64,000 nt of DNA from an uncultured Oceanobacter sp. (GCA_913061185.1 CAJXTI010000001.1:160701-224700), one strand, 5' to 3'. Positions 10,043 to 19,149 are shown, counted from the stretch's first letter. A program made the numbers and translations. Notes: generated by a model not told the origin, from the letters alone.

Positions 10043-11287
10043 ATGAAAACCGCTCTGATTATCGGCTACGTCTGGCCGGAGCCGGCATCGTCCGCTGCGG
10101 GTAGCCGCATGTTGCAGCTGATTGCGGCACTGCAATCGGGTGGTTATCGGGTGGTGTTTGGTTCGCCAGCCGACTGGAGTCCTCATGCGGTGGCGCTGGC
10201 CGACTACGGAGTGGAAGCCGCCAAACTGCAGCTTAACAGCTCGACGTTTAACGACTATATCGCCGGGCTGCAGCCGGATCTGGTGATGTTCGACCGTTTT
10301 ATGATGGAAGAGCAATTTGGCTGGCGGGTGGAAGAAACCTGCCCGAATGCGCTGCGGGTGCTGGATATGGAAGACGTCCACAGCCTGCGTCATGCTCGCC
10401 ATCAGGCGCTCAAGGAAGGCGTAGAACCGGGCTTGAAACATATTCATTCTGAATTGGCGATACGGGAAGTGGCGGCTGTTTTACGTTGCGACCTGGCGCT
10501 GGTGATTTCGGAATTTGAATGGCACTGGTTGCAGCAACAATTCCAGATACCGGCAGCTCAGCTGATCTATCTGCCTTTTATGCTGCTGGCATCACAATGG
10601 CAGCGGCCGTTGACGGCGCTGTCTCAACGCCAGCATTTTGTCTGTATCGGTAATTTTCGCCACGAGCCGAACTGGGATGCCGTACGCTGGCTCAGAGAAG
10701 CCCTTTGGCCCGCCATTCGCCAGCAGCTGCCAACGGCGGAGCTGCACGTTTTTGGTGCTTATCCGCCTAAAAAAGCGACCAGCTTGCAGAATGAACAACT
10801 GGGTTTTTATGTCCCCGGTTGGGCAGACGATGCGCTTGAGGTGGTGGATTCTGCCCGTGTCATGCTGGCCCCGTTAAGGTTTGGTGCCGGGTTGAAGGGC
10901 AAATTGCTGGATGCAGCAATCACCGCAACCCCAGCTGTCACCACTCCGGTAGGGGCAGAAGGCATGTACGGTTCTGCCATGGGCAATCAGCGTGACCTGG
11001 GCATATTGGTGGCCGATTCGGCGACCGTTTTTGTTGATGCCGCCGTGCAGCTGTATCAGAACGACAGCCTGTGGGATACGTGTTCCGCTGCGGCGGTTCG
11101 GTTGGCACCAGACCGTTTTGCCTTTGCAGATCATGCACCGCGCTGGCTGGCACGACTGTCCGAGTTGGCAGGGAACCTTGAAAACCATCGGCTGAGCGGG
11201 TTTTACGGTGCCATGTTACGGCACCATACGCTCAAAAGTACTCGCTACATGTCGCAGTGGATCGAGGCCAAAAACCGGTTGTCGTAG
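10043..11287 (+). CDS. Glycosyltransferase, GT-B fold (GT4-like)
   Basis: This is a 414-residue cytoplasmic glycosyltransferase of the two-Rossmann-domain type. The N-terminal domain begins ALIIGYVWPEPASSAAGSRM. The C-terminal donor-binding domain begins FVCIGNFRHEPNWDAVRWL and includes VMLAPLRFGAGLKGKLLDA and TPVGAEGMYG, typical of GT4/GT1-like nucleotide-sugar binding. The acceptor and product are not predictable. The start ATG has AGGAA upstream. It stands alone after glpD, with no other cell-surface polysaccharide genes near, so it may be a single-gene function rather than part of a cluster. Confidence 0.8.
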   Translation: MKTALIIGYVWPEPASSAAGSRMLQLIAALQSGGYRVVFGSPADWSPHAVALADYGVEAAKLQLNSSTFNDYIAGLQPDLVMFDRFMMEEQFGWRVEETCPNALRVLDMEDVHSLRHARHQALKEGVEPGLKHIHSELAIREVAAVLRCDLALVISEFEWHWLQQQFQIPAAQLIYLPFMLLASQWQRPLTALSQRQHFVCIGNFRHEPNWDAVRWLREALWPAIRQQLPTAELHVFGAYPPKKATSLQNEQLGFYVPGWADDALEVVDSARVMLAPLRFGAGLKGKLLDAAITATPAVTTPVGAEGMYGSAMGNQRDLGILVADSATVFVDAAVQLYQNDSLWDTCSAAAVRLAPDRFAFADHAPRWLARLSELAGNLENHRLSGFYGAMLRHHTLKSTRYMSQWIEAKNRLS

Positions 11288-11296
11288 TCTGTTCGC

Positions 11297-11329
11297 GTGG
11301 TTGAAGTGGTTGAAGTGGTTGAAGTGGTT
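11297..11329 (+). repeat. 9-bp tandem repeat, about 3.7 copies
   Basis: Perfect tandem copies of GTGGTTGAA fill most of the 47-bp gap between two convergent genes, starting 10 bp after the glycosyltransferase stop. Such a tract is prone to length change by slippage. It lies outside both reading frames. Confidence 0.9.
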
Positions 11330-11334
11330 AGGCG

Positions 11335-12534
11335 TCAGCCCGGCCAGCGCTTCCAGACATGGGTCGAGAGACCATGCAAAAAGATACTCAATAATACCGT
11401 CAATACCGCTGTGCCAAACACCGTATCGTAAGCTGCGATACGGTCGGCGTACCCCATTTGCTGAATAGCCAGCATCAAATACAGAATACTGGCAATGCCA
11501 CGAGGGCCAAACCAGGCGAGAAAAATCTTCTGTCCAAATGGCAAGCCACTGCCGGTCAGGGAAATCAGGACTGGAATCATCCGCACCAGTGTCAGGCTGA
11601 GCAGGGCATAAGCCAGCATGGGCCAGCTGAACAACGGCCAGGCTTCGGCGACAAATACCAGCCCGAAGAGGAAAAACATCAGCAAGCTCAGTACTTCACC
11701 TTCCGCCTCACCAAATTCACGCAAGCGAGTCATCACGGTGACCCGGTGCGATTCCAGAAACAGCCCCGCCAGAAAAGCAGCAATAAAGCCATTGCCCCCC
11801 AGTGATTCAGCCCCGGAGTAAGCCAGAAAGGCCAGCGATAACGACGACAAGCGTTGGAACAACGGCATCATTTGGTGGGCGTCCGAGGCCCATTGCACCA
11901 GTCGGCCACCCCAACGGCCAACCACCACCCCTGTCAGGCCTCCGACGACAAACTGTTGGGTGACAAACACAGGCCATTGCATGGAGTCGAGAAAGGCATA
12001 GTCGCCAGCGTTCATCACGGCCAGTACAAATAACAGCACCGGCAGGGCCAGGCCGTCGTTCAGGCCACTTTCAACGGTAATGGTATGTCGCAGCGGCAAA
12101 CTGATACGTTTGTCGGAAAAGATCGCCTGAGCCAGAGCCGCATCGGTAGGAGACAGCATGATGGCCAGCCAGGCCGCAGGCAGCCAGGCCAAGCCCAGTA
12201 GCGGTACTGCCAGTACCCAGCCTGCCAGCATGGTGAGTGGCAAGCCAATGGCGAGCAGACGAATAGGTAAAATTTCGTAGCACACCAGTTGTGAACGTTT
12301 GATCTGGCTGGCGTCGGTAAACAGGATCAGTGCCAGAGTGAGTTCAGCCAGCACGGTCAGCTCGCTGGCCTTGATATCGGCGGGCACCCAGGCAAGTACT
12401 TGCGGCCCGACCAGAATCCCCATCAGGGTGACCAGCATGGGAGCACTGATGCCAGATTGATCAATACGTTTTGAGAAAGCACTGTAGAACAGCAGTGTTG
12501 CCGCCAGGGTCAGCAGCAGGGAATGGTTACTCAT
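11335..12534 (-). CDS. Cation/proton antiporter, NhaP-type (CPA1)
   Basis: This inner-membrane antiporter of 399 residues has about 12 predicted hydrophobic segments. It exchanges Na+ or K+ for protons and serves pH or salt balance in relatives. The CPA1 core is visible: LSPTDAALAQAIFSD and ESGLNDGLALPVLLF, the latter holding the Asn-Asp pair of electroneutral exchangers. A C-terminal conserved stretch is FLAWFGPRGIASILY. There is no cytoplasmic regulatory tail. Ion specificity cannot be told from sequence. Its end abuts a tandem repeat tract. Confidence 0.88.
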   Translation of the reverse strand: MSNHSLLLTLAATLLFYSAFSKRIDQSGISAPMLVTLMGILVGPQVLAWVPADIKASELTVLAELTLALILFTDASQIKRSQLVCYEILPIRLLAIGLPLTMLAGWVLAVPLLGLAWLPAAWLAIMLSPTDAALAQAIFSDKRISLPLRHTITVESGLNDGLALPVLLFVLAVMNAGDYAFLDSMQWPVFVTQQFVVGGLTGVVVGRWGGRLVQWASDAHQMMPLFQRLSSLSLAFLAYSGAESLGGNGFIAAFLAGLFLESHRVTVMTRLREFGEAEGEVLSLLMFFLFGLVFVAEAWPLFSWPMLAYALLSLTLVRMIPVLISLTGSGLPFGQKIFLAWFGPRGIASILYLMLAIQQMGYADRIAAYDTVFGTAVLTVLLSIFLHGLSTHVWKRWPG

Positions 12535-12586
12535 CGTTTGGCTGGTTATTCATCTGGCTATCCATGGCGGGCTGGTACGGCAGGTG

Positions 12587-12913
12587 TTATTCCCAGACTA
12601 TACGCAAGGGCTCACCAAAATCATCATAGATTATTTTTTTACGCGGACGACGGCGTGGCTGACTGGCAGCTGCCGCAGGGCGTTTGGGCTTGCGTTGGGA
12701 ATCACGGCGCTGGTCAATGGCTTGTAGCACCTCGGGCACGGGTGTGCGTTCTTCTTTGGGTTTTTCGAACGCCATGCTGCGTTCGTCATAACGTCCGTTT
12801 TGCAGACCCGTAGCGCCCCTGGCGACCTTGCTGACCTCTCCGCCTTCTTGCAGATACTGTTCAACTTCGTCGTTCAGTTGCTGACGTATTTCCGTTTTGG
12901 TGGGTCGTTTCAT
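12587..12913 (-). CDS. Small basic protein of unknown function
   Basis: This 108-residue soluble protein has a predicted helical N-terminus (TEIRQQLNDEVEQYLQEGG) and a strongly basic, Pro/Arg/Lys-rich middle (QRRDSQRKPKRP and QPRRRPRKK). It ends in FGEPLRIVWE. The EVEQYLQEGGEVSKV segment weakly recalls the FLSRGGKVQEI stretch of the RNA-polymerase-binding protein SutA, but the rest is different, so I do not name it. The basic tail suggests nucleic-acid contact. It lies 52 bp upstream of the antiporter gene on the same strand. Confidence 0.65.
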   Translation of the reverse strand: MKRPTKTEIRQQLNDEVEQYLQEGGEVSKVARGATGLQNGRYDERSMAFEKPKEERTPVPEVLQAIDQRRDSQRKPKRPAAAASQPRRRPRKKIIYDDFGEPLRIVWE

Positions 12914-13093
12914 GCGTAGCTCTTGCGCGCGTGGGCAATCAACGGATCAGAGTGCCAGACGGTGGGTTACAGTTCAATGTATTCATTACGGATTATTGTG
13001 CTGCTGTTGGATCCTGTGGTGCAGGTCATAATAGCCCCTTTGCAACCGGTTTCTGCAATACCTTCGTTTCTCCTATCGTTGGTAGTTAGTGGT

Positions 13094-13137
13094 TACCCAA
13101 CCAATACCGGGGCTACCCAGCCAACACCGGGGTTACC
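13094..13137. repeat. Two 20-bp imperfect direct repeats
   Basis: Two adjacent 20-bp units, TACCCAACCAATACCGGGGC and a copy matching at 17 of 20 positions, are followed by the first bases of a third. They lie just beyond the stop of the patatin gene in a 236-bp gap that otherwise shows no gene. Confidence 0.7.
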
Positions 13138-13149
13138 AGGCATCAGCAG

Positions 13150-14172
13150 CTATAAAAACAGCTCGGCCAGTCGGACACTGGAACGTTTGCCGATAGCGCC
13201 CTGATGCTCTTGTAGCCAGAGCTCGGCACGGTGTCTGCCCATATCCCGTAATTGGTGTAATACGCGTTGGTCGGGCAGCGCCCTGGACGTCGAGGGTAAC
13301 TGATCCATTTCGCCATTGGGGTCAATCAGATGGAACCGCAGCCGGTTGAGGGCTTTTTCCAGTCGACCAAAGGGCCGCCAGCTTTCCCGAGCAAAGGCTC
13401 GTGCCTGGGCCAGAATACGCATTTCGCGTAAAAATCCGGCATTAAAAGCAATATCCATGGCCCGGTTTTTAATCGCGGAGGCTGTTTTTGGGGTATCGCC
13501 ATGGTGCATGGGTGCCAACAGCACCATCAGAATATCGGCACAATTGCAGTGATAATACAGCGGGAAAATCGCCGGGTTGGCGGAGTAACCACCGTCCCAG
13601 TAAGGCTCGCCTTCGATTTCGACGCTGTGATGCACCATTGGTAAACAGGCCGATGCCAGCAGTGCGTCGGCACTCATATCCTGATTACGGAAAATCCGTA
13701 AATGGCCGGTGTTGGCATTGGTGGCGGCGATAAACAGTTGTACCGGGTTGTGGCGACGCAGACGTTCAAAATCAAAGCTCTTTTCCACAATGGCACGCAG
13801 TGGATTGATGTCGAGGGGATTGAGCTGATAGGGCGAAAAGTAGTGGGTAAAACTCATCATAAAATTAAGTGCCGGAGCCACCGACATATCCCCGGCAGTG
13901 CTCAGTCCACTGAGTTTGAAGGGTGCACTGGCAGCTACGGCTTCCCAGAAATCATTTAATGCTTCGCGTGCACCGTCACGGCCTCCCACCATCATGCCAT
14001 GGGCCAGCGCTACTGCATTCATGGCACCAGCACTGGTACCGCTGATGCCTTCAACGTGGATGTGTTTTGTTTCCAGTAAACGATCCAGTACGCCCCAGGT
14101 GAAGGCTCCGTGCGCTCCTCCTCCTTGTAACGCAAGGCTGAGAGGGTGCTTGACGGGTGCGAACAGAACCAT
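13150..14172 (-). CDS. Patatin-like phospholipase
   Basis: This is a lipid acyl hydrolase of the patatin/RssA class, 340 residues. The oxyanion-hole motif LALQGGGAHGAF is near residue 15, the nucleophile Ser sits in GISGTSAGAMNA, and the catalytic Asp is in YWDGGYSANPAI. Together these give the Ser-Asp dyad. There is no signal peptide or outer-membrane barrel, so a cytoplasmic or membrane-associated enzyme is likely. The substrate is unknown. In related bacteria such genes are often near poly-hydroxyalkanoate genes, but no such neighbour is seen here. Confidence 0.9.
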   Translation of the reverse strand: MVLFAPVKHPLSLALQGGGAHGAFTWGVLDRLLETKHIHVEGISGTSAGAMNAVALAHGMMVGGRDGAREALNDFWEAVAASAPFKLSGLSTAGDMSVAPALNFMMSFTHYFSPYQLNPLDINPLRAIVEKSFDFERLRRHNPVQLFIAATNANTGHLRIFRNQDMSADALLASACLPMVHHSVEIEGEPYWDGGYSANPAIFPLYYHCNCADILMVLLAPMHHGDTPKTASAIKNRAMDIAFNAGFLREMRILAQARAFARESWRPFGRLEKALNRLRFHLIDPNGEMDQLPSTSRALPDQRVLHQLRDMGRHRAELWLQEHQGAIGKRSSVRLAELFL

Positions 14173-14331
14173 GGAAATACCTGGGTTGTCTGTGAGGTCG
14201 TCCAGCCTACCAAGCTCAGGCTCAATTGATATGGCTCTCTGGTGGACAAGAGCATTCAGTCAAATTGGCAGAGGATTGTCTGCCTTTATTCACAGTTATA
14301 TATCCGGTGCAGAAACACTATACCCAAATCG

Positions 14332-15141
14332 TTATCCGGGAAAGAATGTCGACATGGCATTCTTCCAAGTCTGCTCCAGTACGGTTTCGACCGGTAAGGC
14401 TTTTACCTCGGCAATTTTTTCGGCCACGAAAGGCAGGTACTTGGGGGCGTTTTCAATACCACGGTAGGGCATTGGCGTCAGGTAGGGGGAATCGGTTTCG
14501 AGCAACAGACGCTCGATTGGTGTCGCGGCCACTACTTCCCGAACGTTCGTGGCCTTGTTAAAGGTGACGATGCCATTAATGCCAAGGTTGAAGCCCAATG
14601 TGACCGCCAGTTGGCCCAGCTCCAGCCCGGAGGTGAAACTGTGGATCACCCCTTTGCGGTTCATTTGTGGAGCGTATTCTTGCAGAATCGCCATGGTGTC
14701 ATCGTCGGCTTCGCGGGTGTGGATCACCACCGGCTGATCGAACTCGATCGCCAGCTCCAGTTGGCGGCAAAACACCTGGCGTTGAACCTGGTGATCACAA
14801 TGGTCGTAGTAATAGTCAAGACCGATTTCACCCACGGCAACGACCTTGCCATGGCCCGAGTGTTCTCGCATATAGGCTTCGGTCGCAGCGTCAAACAGCG
14901 CGGCTTCGTGCGGGTGAACGCCCAGGGTGGCGTAGACGTCGTCGTGCGCCAGCGCCAGCGCCAGCGCGGTTGGCATGTTATCGGGCTGCACGCTGATGGT
15001 CATAAAACGTTCAACACCAATGGCACGGGCTTCGGCCAGAATAGTGTCGACAGGCGCCTCCTTGAGGTAGTCGAGATGAAAGTGTGTCTCGATGATAGGG
15101 CGTTGATAGTCGGGCACGGCACGGCGGTTCTTTTTGCTCAT
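14332..15141 (-). CDS. TatD-family metal-dependent hydrolase
   Basis: This is a 269-residue TIM-barrel amidohydrolase-like enzyme of the TatD family, whose members act as DNases or on D-aminoacyl-tRNA. Metal-ligand motifs are in order: ETHFHLDYL (HxH), VAVGEIGLDYYYD (Glu), VVIHTREADDD (His), GVIHSFTSG (His) and LLETDSPYLTP (Asp). All key ligands are present. It is a single gene. Which TatD subgroup (TatD, YcfH, YjjV) it belongs to cannot be decided by eye. Confidence 0.9.
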   Translation of the reverse strand: MSKKNRRAVPDYQRPIIETHFHLDYLKEAPVDTILAEARAIGVERFMTISVQPDNMPTALALALAHDDVYATLGVHPHEAALFDAATEAYMREHSGHGKVVAVGEIGLDYYYDHCDHQVQRQVFCRQLELAIEFDQPVVIHTREADDDTMAILQEYAPQMNRKGVIHSFTSGLELGQLAVTLGFNLGINGIVTFNKATNVREVVAATPIERLLLETDSPYLTPMPYRGIENAPKYLPFVAEKIAEVKALPVETVLEQTWKNAMSTFFPG

Positions 15142-15304
15142 GGATACTCCGGTTGTCTGACTGCAGTCGGTAAGTTCCGGGGCAGATCAATGAATGAGAG
15201 TGTCATTATAGAAATGTGGCCAACCTTATGGCCAGTCTGCTTTGCTGCAGTCTGACTGTGGTATAAGTGCCTCCTCTGATCCATTTTTTTGTAAGGAACT
15301 CATC

Positions 15305-16036
15305 ATGAGCATGATTCACTTTGTCGGCGGCGAGAAAGGCGGTGTCGGAAAATCCGTGGTTGCCCGTTTATTGTCACAGTATTGTCTGGACAAAGGACTG
15401 CATTACGCTGGTCTGGATGCTGACCAGTCGCATGCTACGACGACTCGTTATTACAAAGAGTTTACCCAAGCGTTGACACTGGATCAGTTTGAAAGCACTG
15501 ACGCTATCATGGAATGCGCACTGGAGGCCGATCAGCAAGTCGTGGTGGATTTGCCAGCCCAGAGCCAGCGTTTCCTGGATCGCTGGATCGACGATAACGG
15601 TGTGCTGGATATGTGTGAAGAAATGAATATCCCGATTGTCTTCTGGAACGTCGTCGACGACAGCCCGGACTCGCTTGAATTGCTGGAAAAGTTTCTCGCC
15701 AAGTACAAGTACTACATGAACTGCATCGTGGTTAAAAACGAAGGCCGTGGCACGGTATTCAAGGACGTCGATGCACTGCCAGCACTGACTGAACAGGATG
15801 ACCTGGCCCGTATTCTCAGCATGACATTACCTGCCCTGCATTCGCCCACCATGTTCAAGATCAACAAGCGCGAAATGTCCTTCTGGGCGGCGGTGAATCA
15901 GAGCGATGCCTCTGGTGCCAGCCTGAGCCTGATGGAGCGTCAGCGTACCAAGGTCTGGATGCGCAAGGCCTACGCCGAGTTTGACACAGTGTTTTCCCGT
16001 GTGACCAACTCCAACGCGGTTCCGCTGATTGATTAA
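15305..16036 (+). CDS. ParA/MinD-type P-loop ATPase, orphan
   Basis: This 243-residue protein begins with the deviant Walker A motif GGEKGGVGKSVVARLL (the signature Lys of ParA/MinD/Soj), followed by GLDADQSHATT. The Walker B-like stretch QVVVDLPAQSQRFL is near residue 78. The rest resembles mobilisation-type ParA proteins. No parB, parS, minC/E or conjugation gene is adjacent. ATG at 15305 has AAGGA upstream. Its job may be positioning of some cargo, but nothing in the neighbourhood identifies it; modE follows on the same strand. Confidence 0.75.
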   Translation: MSMIHFVGGEKGGVGKSVVARLLSQYCLDKGLHYAGLDADQSHATTTRYYKEFTQALTLDQFESTDAIMECALEADQQVVVDLPAQSQRFLDRWIDDNGVLDMCEEMNIPIVFWNVVDDSPDSLELLEKFLAKYKYYMNCIVVKNEGRGTVFKDVDALPALTEQDDLARILSMTLPALHSPTMFKINKREMSFWAAVNQSDASGASLSLMERQRTKVWMRKAYAEFDTVFSRVTNSNAVPLID

Positions 16037-16171
16037 ACGATTTAATTAAATTGATGACAGTGACGGACAAGCTACTGAACTGTCCTGGATGCTGACAACG
16101 GGGTGATTGAGCCACTGCGTGTTGGCATCCGGTATGACGCACTATCAGCAACCGGCCAGGTTATCCCGCTT

Positions 16172-16999
16172 ATGAAACCTTCCGATAACACAACGAATAC
16201 CACGGCGTTACAGGGCAGTATCTGGCTGCAAGGTCAGCAACGGCCCTTTGCACGTGAGCAGGTTGACCTGCTGCAGGCGATTGCCGATACCGGCTCGATC
16301 TCTGCTGCTGGCAAACAGGTGGGCATCAGCTACAAAACCGCCTGGGATCGTATTGATACAATGAATAATATGGCCGACCAGCCACTGGTTGCCCGAGCCG
16401 CAGGCGGTGCCCGTGGTGGTGGTACGGTACTGACCGGTTACGGTGAGCGGATGCTGGCCGGGTTTCTGATATTACAGGAAGCACATGACGTCTTTTTGCA
16501 ACGTATTCGTCAGCGGGTACAGTCGCTGGGGGATGTGGCCGATGACATCAGTGATTTATTAAGGGCAGGACAATTGAAAACCAGTGCACGTAACCAGTTC
16601 CGAGGCGTGGTTGAACAAGTGATTCCTGGTGCGGTGAACGCCGATATCCGCTTGCGGATAACGTCCGATCATATTGTTACCGCCCAGATTACCGAAGAAA
16701 GTCTCAATAGCCTGGCAATTGAACCTGGCCACACCCTCATCGCCCTGATCAAGGCACCGGCAGTGATGCTGTCGAGTGATCTGGATATCAAGCTCAGTTC
16801 CAGCAACAAGCTGGTGGGCACTGTCTCCCGTATTACCCGAGGGGCCGTGAATGCCGATGTGGTACTGGCGCTGGCTGATGGCAAAACCATCAGCGCGATT
16901 ATCTCCAACCGCAGTCTTGACGAGATGGAACTGCAAGAGCAGCAACAGGCTTGCGCCTTGTTTGAAGCCAGCAGTGTGGTGCTGGTGGTCGACGTCTGA
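16172..16999 (+). CDS. modE: Molybdate-responsive transcription regulator
   Basis: ModE represses molybdate transport genes when bound to molybdate. Residues about 20-110 form the LysR-like winged helix (GSISAAGKQVGISYKTAWDRID, then GGARGGGTVLTGYG). The C-terminal half has two TOBE/Mop repeats: the first with TSARNQFRG and GAVNADIRL, the second with SSNKLVGTVSRITRGAVNADVVL. The start chosen at 16172 gives 275 residues, close to E. coli ModE at 262; a GTG at 16103 is possible but adds an unlike N-terminus. It is convergent with modA, and its likely operator lies on the far side of modA. Confidence 0.93.
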   Translation: MKPSDNTTNTTALQGSIWLQGQQRPFAREQVDLLQAIADTGSISAAGKQVGISYKTAWDRIDTMNNMADQPLVARAAGGARGGGTVLTGYGERMLAGFLILQEAHDVFLQRIRQRVQSLGDVADDISDLLRAGQLKTSARNQFRGVVEQVIPGAVNADIRLRITSDHIVTAQITEESLNSLAIEPGHTLIALIKAPAVMLSSDLDIKLSSSNKLVGTVSRITRGAVNADVVLALADGKTISAIISNRSLDEMELQEQQQACALFEASSVVLVVDV

Positions 17000-17047
17000 G
17001 CACTGGCTACTGACTCACTGGGGCTGTTGGCTCTCTGTTCTGCGGGC

Positions 17048-17875
17048 TTACTGCGGAATGTCATAACCATACTGGCGGATAATCAACCGTGCCGGTGCTG
17101 ATTGCAGGTACTGCAACAGCGCCACTGCGGCCTTGTTGTGTTCTCCGCGTTGCAGCAGTACTGCGTCCTGACGGATGGGGTCGTGCTGCTCTAGCGGCAC
17201 CACCCATGCCGTTCCCTTCGATATCTTGCCGTTGAGGCTGATCTGTGACAGCGCCACAAAACCGAGATCCGCGTTACCGGTACTGACAAATTGCCAAGCC
17301 TGGGCAATGCTATCTCCTTGAACCAGTTTACTCTCGATAGACTCGCTCAATCCCAACTGGGTGATGACCTGGGTGGCCGCCAGTCCATAAGGGGCCAGGC
17401 GTGGATTGGCAATGGCCAGCTTGTTGAACTGGCCATTACGCAGGGTTGCAAGCGGATCAATGTCTGGCTGGATTGTCCACAACGCCAAGCGTCCCAGTGC
17501 ATAGCTGAAGCGGCTACCTGCAACCGCAGTTCCGGCGGTTTCCAACACTTCCGGTTTTTGCTGATCAGCCGATAAAAACACATCAAAAGGAGCTCCATTC
17601 TGGATCTGGGCTACAAACTTGCCTGATGAGCCAAAGGACAGTTGTGCGACATGGCCGGTTTTTTCTTCAAATTCGGCGGCTATTTGTTTCATCGGAGCAG
17701 TGAAATTGGCCGCAACGGCGACGGCCACTGTATCGGCATGGGCTGTTGTCAGGCACAACAGTGTGCCCATGAACAGAGCGATGTCTCGGATTATTCGCGG
17801 GCTTTGGTGACGGTACTGGCGCCTGTCTGTATCGGGACGCGAGAGAGTTGAGAAAGTCGTTGGTTGATCAATCAT
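17048..17875 (-). CDS. modA: Periplasmic molybdate-binding protein
   Basis: ModA captures molybdate or tungstate for an ABC transporter. After a long n-region and a hydrophobic signal segment (about residues 30-47, ending AHA), the mature protein starts DTVAVAVAANFTAPM. Family marks include LSFGSSGKFVAQIQNGAPFDVFLSAD and ANPRLAPYGLAA. The ATG at 17875 has GGAG upstream. The genes modB and modC, usually directly downstream, are absent: the next gene is convergent modE. Transport would need a permease and ATPase encoded elsewhere. The promoter is overlapped by a ModE-type operator. Confidence 0.93.
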   Translation of the reverse strand: MIDQPTTFSTLSRPDTDRRQYRHQSPRIIRDIALFMGTLLCLTTAHADTVAVAVAANFTAPMKQIAAEFEEKTGHVAQLSFGSSGKFVAQIQNGAPFDVFLSADQQKPEVLETAGTAVAGSRFSYALGRLALWTIQPDIDPLATLRNGQFNKLAIANPRLAPYGLAATQVITQLGLSESIESKLVQGDSIAQAWQFVSTGNADLGFVALSQISLNGKISKGTAWVVPLEQHDPIRQDAVLLQRGEHNKAAVALLQYLQSAPARLIIRQYGYDIPQ

Positions 17876-17909
17876 GCCAAATACTCCGGTAAAAAATGTG
17901 GTTATTGGA

Positions 17910-17937
17910 TTCGCTGTATACTAGCCTATATAACGAT
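17910..17937. promoter_or_regulatory. ModE operator between modA and the porin
   Basis: The site TTCGCTGTATA-N6-TATATAACGAT matches the established ModE consensus ATCGCTATATA-N6-TATATAACGAT at 20 of 22 defined bases, with the right half perfect and the spacing exact. It overlaps likely -10 elements in both directions: TAGTAT or TATACA for modA, and TATATA with TTGGAT 16 bp upstream for the porin. Molybdate-bound ModE could therefore repress both divergent genes. Confidence 0.85.
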
Positions 17938-18006
17938 TGTGGCAACCAGGAAATACTGGTGTGCATATCGCCCCATACCCACTACTTGACATTCTGGACG
18001 ATTAAA

Positions 18007-19149
18007 ATGAAGACAACGAGACTGTATTTCACCGCAGGAGTCATCCTGCTTGGCGCGACATGGCAGGCAACGGCGGTGGAGCTGGGAGACCATCCCCTGA
18101 ACTTTTACGGCAGCTTGCATGCCTCGCTGGATTATCTGGATTCCGATATATCGGAGGCTGAAGCAGCTGCCAGTGCCAGCGACAAACTGTCGTCGGGGGA
18201 TGTCAGCCTGTCCTTCAACTCTTCGAAAATCGGCCTGCGGGGAGAAATACCTACCGATGTCGCCGGGCTGACAGCCTTCTATCAGATAGAACAGAACATC
18301 ACCCCGGATGGCAGTAGCAGCAATACCTGGACGACGCGTAACAGTTATCTGGGCTTGCGTTGGCAGCCAAGTGATCAACGTACCGCAGAACTGCTGGCGG
18401 GTCGCTACGACAGCCTGGTGAAAGGCATTGCGCTGGATTACAGCTTGCTCAAGCATACTGTTGCCGACCGCGGTGCAATTCTGGGGGCCGGAGCCAATCG
18501 CGGCAATGCCCTCGACTTGCGGGTGGAAAACATGCTGCTGGGACGCTGGCAAACCCCGCTGGCTGGCGGAGCGCTGCATTTGGCACTGCAATATTCACCA
18601 GATGCGGTGAAGTCGTCCGGTTACGTCGATAACAATCAGCGGCTCTACGTGGGTGCTCGGGCCGACTGGTCGCGTGCAGGCTGGACGCTGGCAGCCGCCA
18701 CAGAACACTGGCAGCAACTGGCACTGGGGTCAGCCAGCGGTGACTCTGACAGCTGGCGTATTCTGGCGCGTTATCGGGGGGCACAATGGACACTGCAAGG
18801 TTTGATGGAAAATTTGCGTTACCAGCCCGACGACCACAGTATCACCGACCTCGACCGTAAAGCCTGGGCACTACAGAGCGCGTGGAAATCGGGCAAACTG
18901 ACCTGGCTGGGCAGCATCATGAAAGCAGCCAGCTATCGTCACAGTGAGGACACTGGTGCTGTGATGTTATCTGGCGGGGTAGAGCGCAAGTTGTCCAAAT
19001 CGCTCAAAACCTACGGTGTTTATACCCGCACCAACAACGACAGCAACGCCAGCTTTCAAGGCGTTGACGGTACTCACGGTGATGAGCTGGCAACCTTGCC
19101 AGGCCGCTCGCCACAAGCGTTATCAGCAGGTTTGGTACTGTCGTTCTGA
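18007..19149 (+). CDS. Gram-negative outer-membrane porin
   Basis: This is a 380-residue porin-type beta-barrel. The signal peptide MKTTRLYFTAGVILLGATWQ-ATA precedes HPLNFYGSLHASLDYL, the first strand typical of Neisseria/Pseudomonas general porins. Further marks are SSKIGLRGE and YQIEQNI, then amphipathic strands, ending in LSAGLVLSF with the terminal Phe required for barrel assembly. ATG at 18007 is the only start that gives a signal peptide. It shares its upstream region and a ModE operator with modA. Uptake of molybdate or another oxyanion across the outer membrane is a reasonable inference, not shown. Confidence 0.88.
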   Translation: MKTTRLYFTAGVILLGATWQATAVELGDHPLNFYGSLHASLDYLDSDISEAEAAASASDKLSSGDVSLSFNSSKIGLRGEIPTDVAGLTAFYQIEQNITPDGSSSNTWTTRNSYLGLRWQPSDQRTAELLAGRYDSLVKGIALDYSLLKHTVADRGAILGAGANRGNALDLRVENMLLGRWQTPLAGGALHLALQYSPDAVKSSGYVDNNQRLYVGARADWSRAGWTLAAATEHWQQLALGSASGDSDSWRILARYRGAQWTLQGLMENLRYQPDDHSITDLDRKAWALQSAWKSGKLTWLGSIMKAASYRHSEDTGAVMLSGGVERKLSKSLKTYGVYTRTNNDSNASFQGVDGTHGDELATLPGRSPQALSAGLVLSF

